From Drosophila miranda (taxonomy: Eukaryota > Arthropoda > Insecta > Diptera > Drosophilidae): 64,000 nucleotides of DNA. This document shows positions 41,106-52,393 of the stretch, one piece after another; position 1 is the stretch's first letter; every line of letters starts with the position of its first letter. Made by a program: the position numbers and the translations under genes. The notes below the pieces were generated by a model. It made no database searches, was not told the DNA's origin, and saw nothing but the letters and a program-made list of their open reading frames with translations. The DNA is taken from NCBI RefSeq assembly GCF_003369915.1, contig NW_022881652.1, positions 248,001 to 312,000 of the forward strand. Direction: 5' to 3'.

Positions 41106-42000
41106 ATACAGATATGCATACCTGCCCCGTATGATAAAGATTTTCGCCGTAATGTTTAGCCCGATAGTGTCCCGTGAGTGCTATCCGGCGATTGCCTAAG
41201 CGCTCTCGGCGATACGCGTCGGTACCCCCGACCCCCGTAGTAATTCTTAGTTCGAAAGCGTCCCGTAAGTGCTATCCGGCGATTGCCTAGGCATTCTCGG
41301 CGATGCCTGTCGATATCCCCGACCCCCGTAGTAATTCTTAGTTCGGCGGCGTCCCGTAAGTGCTACCCGGCGATTGCCTAAGCATTCTCGGCGATACTTG
41401 TCGGTATTTCCGCATAGCAAAGTTCCCCTTTCCGCGTCGTAGTAATTCTTAGGCCGACAGGGTCCCGTAAGTACCGTCCGGCGATAGCCTAGGTACTCTC
41501 GGCGATACTTGTCGGTATTCCCGCATAGCAAAGTTCCCCTTTCCGCGTCGTAGTAATTCTTAGGCCGACAGGGTCCCGTAAGTACCGTCCGGCGATAGCC
41601 TAGGTACTCTCGGCGATACTTGTCGGTATTCCCGCATAGCAAAGTTCCCCTTTCCGCGTCGTAGTAATTCTTAGGCCGACAGGGTCCCGTGAGTACCGTC
41701 CGGCGATAGCCTAGGTACTCTCGGCGATACTTGCCGGTATTTCCGCATAGCAAAGTCCCCTTTCCGCGTCGTAGTAATTCTTAGGCCGACAGGGTCCCGT
41801 AAGTACCGTCTTGCGATAGCATAGGTACTCTCGGCGATACTTGTCGGTATTCCCTCAAAGCATAGTCCCCCTCTCCGCTTCGTAGTAACTCTCAGGCCGG
41901 CGGGGTCCCGTAAGTACTGTCCGGCGATAGCCTAGGTACTCTCGGCGACACCTGTCGGTATTATCGCATAGTAAAGACCTCCGTATTGATTCTGAGTTCG
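41106..42000. repeat. 111-bp satellite array S2 (about eight units)
   Basis: Period 111 bp measured between identical words (for example 41451 to 41562). The outer units (41158-41400) are more diverged from the core units. On the minus strand one frame stays open through several units (168 codons) because 111 is a multiple of three, giving a repeated CGNTDKYRREYLGYRRTVL word. There is no evidence that it is translated. Confidence 0.88.
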
Positions 42001-42220
42001 GTGGGGCCCTGAAGGCGCTATTCGGCGATAACCGGAGTGTTCTCGTTGAAACCAACTGCCCCGTCCCACGCTACGATCGCCCCCGTCCGCGGGACTGCGG
42101 CCCCGTCCCCCATCGTCGGTCCGAAATACGGAGTCCCGGCAAATTATAAATATTGCTGTAATTTCGACCCTGGAGTAGACTGAGATATGTACCCCAGCCC
42201 AGGATCGCTTCCTTGCAAAA
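42000..42220 (+). repeat. array-distal block, copy B
   Basis: Same as 34691-34915, including the ATTATAAATATTGC word. Confidence 0.5.
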
Positions 42221-43540
42221 GTTAAGGTAACACTAGACTTAACATTAACATGTGTTTTCTTTTACAATGGATTGCGTCTTTTCAGTCCGTTCCCGTCCTC
42301 GGAGTGGGCTTCATATAAGTGGCGGCGCAAGGCTGATCCTCATATCAGCATCAGGATAGGCCCTGTAGTTGGATGGGTGCGTACCGCCGCAACTTTGGCA
42401 TTTAGCTGGGTGCGGTGGACGAAACCACCGCACTTTACACAGACGAAGCCGCGTTGACAGAAGTTGTTAAACCGCCGCATCTTTGGCATTTAGCTGGGTG
42501 CGGTGGACGAAACCACCGCACTTAACACAGACGAAGCCGCGTTGACAGAAGTTGTTAAACCGCCGCAATTTTCGCATTTAGCTGGGTGCGGTGGACGAAA
42601 CCACCGCACTTTACACAGGCGAAGCCGCGTTGACAGTAGTTGTGTGTGGTTTAAGAAATCTTTGTGTTTTATGATTCTCTTTGTGGTTTGTGATTTGAAT
42701 ATATGTTTAGTGGCGCACAGAATTTTAATTTACATTGGCGAGAAAGAGGGAATAAAGCTTGTCGGTAGTGGTTGGGAAGGGAATGGAATGGTTGAATGTG
42801 TGTGGGGCGAGTTGGGAAAATGGCTGCTTGGCTTGGCGTCGGAATTTTAATGTATTCCTTATTGGCGTTAATTACGAATTTTTAACAGTTTAGTTGGGTG
42901 GCAAACAAGTTAAGGGGCTCGTTAGTCGCCCGACGTGTCATACCGCGTACAAAAGTGGCCGTGTGTCCATGGCTGGCCAGCATTTCGGTGATGTATTGAG
43001 TCTCAATACCCACGCTACAAGGAGTGGAAACAGCAGCCGAGAGAGAGAGCGATCCCAATACCCACGCTACACGAAGGAGAAGCAGCAGCCAGAACAAGAG
43101 CCACGAAGAGGGGAATAGTCGGATCTCTCCCACTCCGACCAGTGACGCCGATGTGATCAACAACTCTCCCCGGCCAGCCCGAAGCCAACGCCTACAAGGA
43201 AGACCGAGAGAGAGGCCGCCGTCGCGAAACTGAGAGAGAGTTTTTCATTTAAAACAATGGGGGGAGCAACACCGGAACCAGATCCCACAGGAACCACGAC
43301 GAGCATCACTAGCATTAATACCGACGTCACACGAAGGGGAAATCGCAGCCAAGAGAGAGCCAGGGCTGGAGCGATCCCATACCTTTGTCACACGAAGGGG
43401 AAATGGTAGCCGAGAGCGATCCCAATACCCACGCTACAAGGAGGGGAAACAGCAGCCGAGGAACTCCAGCGCCACAGCTCCTATACGCCATCTACTTATT
43501 TGTATATGTACTAAATTCAATATATTCAAATATATGTACT
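42221..43540. repeat. repeat R, copy B1 (full)
   Basis: About 1.32 kb, with hairpin subrepeats and GA-rich runs as in A1. The end differs, switching to a second R copy after a short TATATTCAAATATATG stretch. Confidence 0.75.
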
Positions 43541-44164
43541 AAGGTAACACTAGACTTAACATTAACATGTGTTTTCTTTTACAATGGATTGCGTCTTTTC
43601 AGTCCGTTCCCGTCCTCGGAGCGGGCTTCATATAAGTGGCGGCGCAAGGCTGATCCTCATATCAGCATCAGCATAGGCCCTGTAGTTGGATGGGTGCGTA
43701 CCGCCGCAACTTTGGCATTTAGCTGGGTGCGGTGGACGAAACCACCGCACTTTACACAGACGAAGCCGCGTTGACAGAAGTTGTTAAACCGCCGCAATTT
43801 TCGCATTTAGCTGGGTGCGGTGGACGAAACCACCGCACCTTACACAGGCGAAGCCGCGTTGACAGTAGTTGTGTGTGGTTTAAGAAATCTTTGTGTTTTA
43901 TGATTCTCTTTGTGGTTTGTGATTTGAATATATGTTTAGTGGCGCACAGAATTTTAATTTACATTGGCGAGAAAGAGGAAATAAAGCTTGTCGGTAGTGG
44001 TTGGGAAGGGGAATGTGAATGTGTGTGGGGCGAGTTGGGAAAATGGCTGCTTGGCTTGGCGTCGGCATTTTAATGTATTCCTTATTGGCGTTAATTAAGA
44101 ATTTTTAACAGTTTAGTTGGGCGGCAAACAAGTTAAGGGGCTCGTTAGTCGCCCGACGTGTCAC
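43541..44164. repeat. repeat R, copy B2 (truncated)
   Basis: Ends at the same point as A2 (CGACGTGTCACACCGCT). It has one fewer hairpin subrepeat than A2. Confidence 0.75.
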
Positions 44165-44724
44165 ACCGCTTCATCTGCCTCGTCGATCATCTGTAACTGT
44201 ATCTGTATCTGTACAAAGGAGCCTAGAATTTCTTAGATCTGTGTTCTTCTACCATCCTCTACATGGATTGGTTCCACATTAATCCTAAAGATGCACAAAT
44301 TTTATAGCTTGAACAAAAAAAAAAAAAAACACATACAATAATCGCATATCACATATTATGTTTTTTGTGGAGAGGGAGAGGGGGAGGGTTCCAAAGTATT
44401 TACACGGTCCAATGTTTGCACGGGTAATATAATGGAGATTCTCTTGGTAAAGATTTTATTCGTAATTTATTCGCCCAACTATCGAGAAAGACTCGCGTGT
44501 GCCGTACGATGCGATCCATTACGATACGATATCGTCTGTGGGCTATATATGTATGTATATTGATGTGTGCATATGTATGTACAATCCGAAGAGAGGATTA
44601 CTCTTGTTTTGTTCTCTTTCCTAGATGATAATATCGTATCAGTGGTTCTGGAAGGGGGTGCTTAAACCTACGACGAAAGCTATAATCCAGTGGATGGGTC
44701 GGAATAGGTGTCCTGTTCCTCCGC

Positions 44725-45404
44725 TCAGACATAGACCTCTTCTGTCTTGGCCTCGGTACTGTGTATGGCGAGGGTTGTGGTAGCACTCGTGGCCGTTGCC
44801 GTTGCCGTGGCGCCGCTCTGGGGCAGGGCGATCGTGCCACAGGATGAAGAGTTGTCCACTGTATCCACTGTGGGGGCTCCTGCCGAACGAACCGAGGAGC
44901 GCACTGTGGGGTCCTGCAGGTTGAAGCTCAGACTGAAGCTGTTGTTCCGCGAAATGTTGCCGTTGCCGCTGCCGTTCAGTGGCTTCACGGACAGGAGGGC
45001 CGTGGTGGTGATGCCGCCGCCGCCGCCCGCCCCCGGCCCCACGGTCATGCCGTTGCTGGAGCCACTGTTGCTGTTGCCGTCCTGCTTCTGGGCCAGGTCC
45101 ACGATGGACAGGGACGAGGGGAAGCGCTGAATGGAGAGCGAGACGGGGATCGTGGTGATGACGTCATTGGGCTCGTAGCCACTGGCCGTTGTCGTGATGG
45201 TCGGCAGCTGGGCGTTCGCCGCGATGGGAAGGATGCTCAGGGTCCCCGTGGGAATGGTGTACCCGCCGCCGCTGCTGTTGGCCATCGTAAAGGGAAACGA
45301 CAGCGTGGGGAGGTTCGTGGCAGGGGAGAGGGGTACGGAATCGAGAATCGAAGGGAGAGAGATTGTGGTTGGAGTATCTGAATCTGCATCTGCGGGAGTA
45401 TCTG
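44725..45404 (-). pseudogene. Ser/Thr/Gly/Ala-rich reading frame, 3' exon fragment, copy B
   Basis: As copy A; open, with the same stop position (EEVYV-stop). About eight amino-acid differences against copy A and few silent ones. Confidence 0.45.
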
Positions 45405-45418
45405 TGCCGGGTACTCAC

Positions 45419-45637
45419 TGCTGTGAACTCGCTGTAAATGATGACCACTGCGGGCAGGGTCAACGCCTTGACGCAGCACATGAGGAACCCAAAGAAGAGC
45501 CACGCGATCTCCCCGCAGGTGGAGAAGCGGAAGAGCTGCAGGAAGCCGATCGGCTGTGTGGGCTCCAGTCCTGCGGCCACCGGCGCCTCATCCAGGGACT
45601 TGCCATCGGTTGTCGTCGTGCCAGAAGCCTCGTCCAT
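45419..45637 (-). pseudogene. Mdr65: first coding exon of an Mdr65-like ABC transporter, copy B
   Basis: Same 73-codon exon and GCA|GTGAGT donor as copy A, with the same encoded sequence. Only this exon is present. Confidence 0.8.
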
Positions 45638-46402
45638 CTATCGGTACGACGAAGGACGGAGGAATAGTGTTACTCGAGCCAAGACCCGCGATTTATTCAC
45701 AGACACGGACAGAGACAGACGGCACGCAAAGGTTAATTCAATTACTGCCACACTCTCAGAGGCATGTATCTGTATCTGTGGCTGTGGCAAGGGTACAGCA
45801 GCTACTTTGTATCTTTTGCCATAGTTCTCTCTCATTGACCCGCGGGGTTAACGAGTGATAGAATCTACCGTTTATTATTGGACATTCCAACGCCAATTTG
45901 GACCGATTCGATTCGATTCGATTCCCTTTCAGATGCCCGTACAGAAATCTGTGTGGCGCCATTCGCCCCCTGCCCCCTCTCCTTGTCGTGGGATGGATGA
46001 TCACCTTTTAATTGATTTTCAACACTTTTTGATCCTTCAGATACTGTATCTATGCACTGATTTCTGCAGAAGATCCGTTACTGCTCACTCGGACCGCCCA
46101 AGCGCGACTGCTGGAACACCGTCCGCGGAGCCACCCATTTATGTTGATTCCCTGATGTGGATGCTGGACAGAGTACTCGGGCTTGGGCATGAGTACTCGT
46201 GAGTGTATCGTATCAATCGCTCGCTTTGGGGTTCACAATTCTAATTGATCTCCGCTTTCCGCTCTTGGGGTAGGTTCCGCCGAAAGAGGCGCTTCAATTT
46301 ACAATGAGAGCAAAAGAGACATTCTGTAGAGGGTTTTTCTTTTCTTTGCTTTTCTTTTCTTTATTCTTTTTCTTTCATTTGGAGGGTGGAAGGTGCAACA
46401 AT

Positions 46403-47107
46403 CTAAAACGGAGGCAGACTCTTGAGCCTCCTGCTGGTGCGCAGCACGAATGGTGCCGGCTGATTTGTACCGGCATTTCCTCCAGCGGGAACGACTTCGG
46501 GAGCAGCTACGGGAGCGACTGCGGGAGCGTCTCCGACCGACTCGCCTTCATCGTCCGAGCCCCCGAGCATTACGCTGTCCAAAGTAGTGCGGGACGCCCG
46601 CAGTGTCATCATGTGCCGGGTGCTGCGTTCGCCCAAGGTGTTGCGCACCTTCAGGCAGCTCTTCTGCGACAGGGTTCTTTTTTTTTCGCCCGTACCCAGG
46701 GCGAGGACGCGGCGCTGGCACTCGCCGAATGCCACGGCATGGCTGCTGGTGGGCCCGTCGTCCTCATTGCCGGGCCGTTCAAAAATCGTCTCGAGACCGG
46801 TGGGCCTCGACTTTGCGATGGTCTGCGATGGCGCCTGAGAACCGGTGGTCGGCGTCAGGCTGGGCTTCTTGGCCAGGCGGCTGGGACTAAGACTGGGCCT
46901 GGCGGCGCTCTGGCTCTTGCTCTTGCAGGCGCGCGGCGGCACTTGGCGCCGAACCATAGTCGCGGTTGCCACAGATCCTGTATCCCCCGGTATACTCCCG
47001 GCTGAAATGAGACGAAATGGAAAATGAGTTACGACTGTCCGATGGCCGCAGAACCGAGTACTTCCTTTACCTTTAGCTTTGCCTTCAAGTTTTTTCTTTG
47101 CAGGCAT
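46403..47107 (-). CDS. unrecognised basic two-exon gene, copy B (open)
   Basis: Exon 1 47107-47071 encodes MPAKKKLEGKAK plus one base. A 69-bp intron (AAAG|GTAAAG donor; CGTCTCATTTCAG acceptor) joins exon 2 47001-46403. The predicted protein is about 211 residues. It is basic and disordered in the N-terminal half (SKSQSAARPSLSPSRLAKKP, SLTPTTGSQAPS). The middle contains LETIFERPGNEDDGP and KSCLKVRNTLGERSTRHM. A Pro/Ala/Val repeat follows, and the C-terminus is FVLRTSRRLKSLPPF. It looks like a small nuclear or chromatin-associated protein, but I do not recognise it. I chose the ATG at 47107 because it gives a short basic exon followed by good splice sites. The longer unspliced 284-codon frame reads through the intron. 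Confidence 0.55.
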   Translation of the reverse strand: MPAKKKLEGKAKGKGSTRFCGHRTVVTHFPFRLISAGSIPGDTGSVATATMVRRQVPPRACKSKSQSAARPSLSPSRLAKKPSLTPTTGSQAPSQTIAKSRPTGLETIFERPGNEDDGPTSSHAVAFGECQRRVLALGTGEKKRTLSQKSCLKVRNTLGERSTRHMMTLRASRTTLDSVMLGGSDDEGESVGDAPAVAPVAAPEVVPAGGNAGTNQPAPFVLRTSRRLKSLPPF

Positions 47108-48207
47108 TTCTCGTATCTTTTTCCGGCTTTTCCGTCTCCTGGGTAAACCTTTCGACTTCTCAAACGAGCAACGAGCAACGAGCCTCTTTGGGTTGAGGGC
47201 TCTCAGTGCTCCACAGGGGAGGGCTGAGAGGCTGGGGTGTGAGCCGCCAGCAACCAAACGCGTTGCTTTATTAATATTTGTGGCAGTATATGTCTTAATT
47301 TAATTTATGTACATTTTTGTGTTTGTTTTACAATTCAACTTTAAACGACACTCAAACACACACTAGTACATTTGATGGCACATTAATTTACAAACATATA
47401 ATCTGCAGCAACGAAACACTTGTAACCTCGACAGCCGCAGCCAGCAGGGGGGGGGGGGGGGGGGGGAAGGGAAAGAAAAGAGAGGGACAAAATATTCGGC
47501 ACTTTGACGGAGGGACTAAACCTCAGACACGTCTCGACTCCACAACGTTCACGACACGACTTTCCATTTGCAAGTGTGTGTGTGTGTGTGGTGTGAGTCA
47601 AGAAAGTGAAGTGGGGCCACGCTCAAAAGTATGCTGTCTCTTCTTTGTAATTCTCCCTAACTTAAAATTTGATTTGCAATCCCCTGTGAGTTCGTCAACT
47701 TGATGTTTTGTTGGCTGTAATGCGGTATGTGGTCTTCAGTCCCCTCTACTACCCTTGCCGCCTGCTGAGGGCAGACGACTAGGAATGTAGCATGTACATG
47801 TGGGCGGGCAGTTTATAGGGGGCGTAGTTGTTTTATGCGAAGACTAGCATTTTTGGCTCAATTTAGGCCGTAATGGTGGTGTGGCGGCAACTGATGCTGA
47901 TTTGAAAGTCGACTTGAAACCGATAATCAATTGTCAGCACCGTTGCCGCCGAAGATTTATCACAGATTGTAATAATTATGTAGTGGGGTGTCGGAGAACC
48001 GCACTAATTACGAAAATACCAATGGGGGGGGGGAGAAGGGATTAAAGAAATGAGATCGAAAATTCAGAAAGTGCAGTGTTGCAACACGTAGTCAATTGAG
48101 GAATAGATAAAGAGAAAAGGTAAACAATGCAGGTGCTCTGCGTGGAAAATAAGAGGAAATATACTAAATAACAAGAGACAAGCACTTGCAGAAATAACAA
48201 TACAGAT
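47108..48207. other. amplicon copy B flank, non-coding
   Basis: As in copy A: G homopolymer near 47449-47466 and 48025-48033, TG run near 47575. No credible gene. Confidence 0.5.
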
Positions 48208-49024
48208 AAGTAGTAGACTGGAGTGAAGACGACGGAAAAACAGGTAATAAAAGAGATACTACACTGGAACAAAGACGAGACAAAACAGGTACAATTGATT
48301 TACGTTTACAATATAACAATAAACATAACAATTTAAAATAATGTCTATATCTTTTTCTATAATTACAGGGAAGACAAGAAACAGCGGAGCATCGGCCGGC
48401 AGTGGCACTGGTCCGGCCACCAGCTGGGAGCCAGGAGTAGACGGCACACATATTACTGTGGCGACACGGGTCGGCCGCCAAAGTGAAATGGATGTGAGTG
48501 TGTGTGTGCGTCGGCAATTGTGGCCCTAATGTAGAGCGAGTGGCACTGGTCCGGCCACCAACTAAGGACGATGGCGGACACGACACACATAACTCTAACG
48601 GCACAGGTCCGGCCGCCCAAGTGTAATGGATGTTTGTGTGTGTGTGTCTGAATGGCTGGCGGTAAGTATTTTGAGAGCCCTTTTTAATCGTATGTGTGGC
48701 TGATGGATTTTTCCTTTTCCAGGACCATAGGGCACTCTGAATGCCATGGCACTGGATCCGGCCACCAACTAAGGACGATGGCGGACACGACACACATAAC
48801 TCGAACGGCACAGGTCCGGCCGCCCAAGTGTAATGGGTGTTTGTGTGTGTGTGTCTGTTTTTGGCTATTCTAGCAATCACCAACGCACTGCATTCGATTT
48901 GAATTTGTCAGGCCGTATGATTTTGCAAGTGTGTTTGGCAGCATTTTTATTCGTTTATGTTTTATTTAATGGCTTTGATGGCGGCAGCGTCCGTTGTTCA
49001 TTTTTGTTGTGGCATGCGAGTGAT
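48208..49024 (+). repeat. block of the spliced repeat family with GTGGC...GCCAC boxes (amplicon B)
   Basis: Absent from amplicon A. It has acceptor- and donor-like words (AACAG|GTAATA near 48242, CAAAACAG|GTACAA near 48290, CTATAATTACAG near 48368) and at least four boxes (GTGGCACTGGTCCGGCCAC at 48402 and 48540; variants near 48606, 48748 and 48815). The layout (acceptor, CGGCCGG words, then boxes) parallels 16182-16736. Confidence 0.55.
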
Positions 49025-49515
49025 ATGCATACCTGCCCCGTATGATAAAGATTTTCGCCGTAATGTTTAGCCCGATAGTGTCCCGTGAGTGCTATCCGGC
49101 GATTGCCTAAGCGCTCTCGGCGATACGCGTCGGTACCCCCGACCCCCGTAGTAATTCTTAGTTCGACAGCGTCCCGTAAGTGCTATCCGGCGATTGCCTA
49201 GGCATTCTCGGCGATGCCTGTCGATATCCCCGACCCCCGTAGTAATTCTTAGTTCGGCGGCGTCCCGTTAGTGCTATCCGGCGATTGCCTAGGCATTCTC
49301 GGCGATACTTGTCGGTATTTCCGCATAGCAAAGTTTCCCTTTCCGCGTCGTAGTAATTCTTAGGCTGACAGGGTCCCGTAAGTACCGTCCGGCGATAGCC
49401 TAGGTACTCTCGGCGATACTTGTCGGTATTCCGCATAGCATAGTCCCCTTTCCGCTTCGTAGTAGCTCTCAGGCCGGCGGGGTCCCGTAAGTACCGTCCG
49501 GCGATAGCCTAGGTA
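49025..49515. repeat. 111-bp satellite array S3 (about four units)
   Basis: Same family as S2. It breaks off in mid-unit near 49515 (CGATAGCCTAGGTACTAGC), where another box-containing block begins. Confidence 0.85.
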
Positions 49516-49917
49516 CTAGCAAAACACAATGCTTGTAAAGACATTGCGTTGCATACCGGCCGACCCCGTCGTCCCCCCTGGTCGTCGAAATTGGCGTCAT
49601 CCGAAGTCGTCAGAAGTAGGTGCAATTAGCACCTCGTCGTCGTTGTGGCTGTGGCTGCCCTCTTGGAGAACCAGTGGCACTGGTCCGGCCACCAGCTGGG
49701 AGCCAGGAGTAGACGGCACACATATTACTGTGGCGACACGGGTCCGGCCGCCGAAGTGAAATGGATGTGAGTGTGTGTGTGCGTCGGCAATTGTGGCCCT
49801 AATGTAGAGCGAGTGGCACTGGTCCGGCCACCAACTAAGGACGATGGCGGACACGACACACATAACTCGAACGGCACAGGTCCGGCCGCCCAAGTGTAAT
49901 GGGTGTTTGTGTGTGTG
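49516..49917 (+). repeat. second GTGGC...GCCAC box block, left part, split by LTR element 2
   Basis: Contains TTGCGTTGCATACCGGCCGACCCCGTCGTCCCCC, a relative of the CCGCATACCGGCCGG words near 16230 and 21130. Boxes lie at 49674 and 49813. It ends in a TG run where element 2 inserted and resumes at 60164. Confidence 0.6.
49914..49917. other. target-site duplication of LTR element 2, left
   Basis: TGTG here and at 60164-60167. Because the target is a TG microsatellite, the exact length is uncertain. Confidence 0.6.
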
Positions 49918-52325
49918 TGTAACGTGCAACGAGTCCTGTTCGAAAACGGGCGTTACGATTTGAGAGAGCTGGGCACGCTAATAATCATCCGGCTCTAGCT
50001 CGTCGGCTTTGGGGGTGGAGTTGTTGCTCCCTCAGATCAACCCAGACTCGAGGCTTCAATTACCAATAATATTGCCAGAATTTAGCGAGCTGCGACTTGT
50101 GCTAGAACGGTAGATTTGACGAGAAGAAGATACGAAGCTAAAGAGGATAGAGAACAGGAAGAGAGAGGGAAGCGAAAGGAAAGAAGGATAAAGAGGAAAG
50201 GGAAGTGAGAACCAAGGAAAACGGAGAGACATCGGTGTATATGTCCGCAGATGTTATGCGGAGTCTGAACGCACCCTGCCTTTGGTCATCCTCACGGAAT
50301 AGCCGTTCTTCGATGACCCCTTTTGACCTTTTACGAAAACGCGCGAGCTAGCATTGAGTCCATTTTGTTCTTTTATCTAAACTTCAACATTATTTCCTCA
50401 ACACAAAAATTAAATCCGATATGGCAACATAGTAAATGATTTTAATAACTACTAAAAATAGGTAATTCGTAATGGTTGGGTATATAAAGATATTTGATAA
50501 TGTATTGAGTATATATATAATAAGACTGTAATTCGAGTTAAATTCTAATTATATTCATAAATTTCGCTTTTCGCATAACATGGGAAAATCAGTGAATACT
50601 TTAAGTTCGTTACTTTCGCTTTTCGCACAAATGTGGAAAAATCATTAAATCTTTTAACTTCGGAATGAGTCGAAAATCAAAGAGGCGGTCTGGCTGACAA
50701 AACGTGATCTCCTATGCGGAGTTCAGTCGATGACTGGATGCAGATGGCATCTCTAATTAGCCAACGATCAGATCGCTCAAGGCAAAGCCTCAATAGGCAG
50801 GGGCCAGAGGTTTCAAATTCGCGAGGTTGGGCAAGGATCAGTTGGTTTTCAAAACTACGTACATTTCAACTTTTGGAAGGTATGCTTACTCACTCACTGT
50901 TCAATTTCCAACGACGAAAGATCGATCTTCCGGCGTAGGCTGAAAACAAGCGTTAATTCGGAAAGGTGGTTTACAGTACGAAGACTCCATCTCTTGCTAC
51001 AACTCAGAATTCCCAACTTCGACCTACTCCTTGTATGTGGAGCCACAGAACTTTTGGGGGAATTTTCTCCCTGACAATTCAATCCGAACTTAACTGACAA
51101 CAATAGCTTGTGAATATTTGTAAAGATTGCTTAAGCATGATATGAGTTTAACGAATGTGTAACGAAAATGAATTAAACTAGCGATGTCTTAACAATACTT
51201 ATAACTGCAAATTCTGAACACATTTCCCGAACTCCCAGGGGGAACTTGAACGTTAATGAGGTTGGCTGATAATTATTCTTCATGAATATACAAATTTTGT
51301 GAGATTTTTATACTTTAAACATTAGGATGGTAATAGACGAGGCTAGCCTCCGCTGAACCCTATGATTTGGTGAACTGTGCTCCCTGAAGCTGCTGGAAGA
51401 GGAATCCTGGACAGAGTCGGGGCGAAGAGGACAGCCGAAGGCGGAGAATTCTGCCTCTGTTTGGCCGACGATTGGGCAACCAGGAAGACGATGGCCGCAG
51501 TTGGCTTCATCACTGCAGCATGGTCTGCGCTCGGGCAACCGAGAAAACGAAGGCCGCAGGTGGCTTTAGCATTGCAGCATCCCTGATCTGCTCCTGCTTC
51601 TTCTTCACGCGCCTTGGCGCGCGCTGCTGTTTAACCCTGTCTAGGGTGCTCCTCGCAGGCGAAGGGTCCCAAGCGGGAAGGCGTTTGCTTATTCCAGCCC
51701 CCGGCTGACTGCGCTCTGCGGCTTACTTAGCCGGCGACTGGACGATGGGGTGCGTTTAAATAGCGTGGGTCGCTGCCCACGAAAGCGAAAGACCGTCCGG
51801 TCTTTGAAGCTGTGGCGTCTTTCCTCCGAGCAGGATCTGTCGCCCCGTCACTCCACTTGTACGAGCAAGGGAATCAGCGGTTGCGTGAGCTGCAGAAAAT
51901 CAGATGAAAACCTGTTCTGTGGATTTTTCCAATCGCACTCACCCAAAATATCGCGATCAACCGAAAGGTATGTCTTTTCCGTACCGTGTCGAGTTGTTTC
52001 ACAATGGAATTTTCCTATGATGGCACTTCTTACAAAAGATTCGTTTGCGCGCACACCCGTTCTCGACGAGATCTTTAACCGGAAAAGGAATTTGACATGG
52101 CCTGTCAGATGTCCAAAGCATCTCTGCGCGTTAACAGGTCAAAGTAACCCTGCGCCTGTTAACAGGTCAAAGTAACCCTGTGCCTGTCAAAGGGTGGCAG
52201 CATGCATCCCTGGCCCCGAGATCGATATCATGGTCTTGACTTTCAATTTTTCTTTCAAATCTTAGCCGACTAATCCTTCCCGCCAAACCTATCGACTTCT
52301 TCTACGTCGCTTCAGGCCCGCTACA
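49918..52325 (-). repeat. 3' LTR of element 2
   Basis: On the plus strand, TGTAACG...GCTACA. Very long for a Drosophila LTR. It contains duplicated TTAACAGGTCAAAGTAACCC words near 52131-52175. The small open frames inside recur in the other LTR and are not genes. Confidence 0.88.
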
Positions 52326-52345
52326 AAGCCCCCCCACCAGATCAG
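52326..52345 (-). promoter_or_regulatory. polypurine tract of element 2
   Basis: On the minus strand GGTGGGGGGGCTTT lies immediately before the 3' LTR, in the place of the plus-strand primer. Confidence 0.7.
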
Positions 52346-52393
52346 ACTAGGGGTGGTTACATCTCCTAGGCTGATACCGCATGAAGCGACTCA

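Larger units (their letters stand above)
44165..48207. repeat. gene-fragment amplicon, copy B
   Basis: Matches 37061-41105 at an offset of about 7,110-7,130. Confidence 0.88.

Noticed and set aside
41247..41753. 168-codon frame through the satellite as a protein gene
   Set aside because: Openness follows from a 111-bp period; other arrays of the same family break it.
41158..42000. CRISPR-like array
   Set aside because: Direct head-to-tail 111-bp satellite without unique spacers, in a eukaryote.
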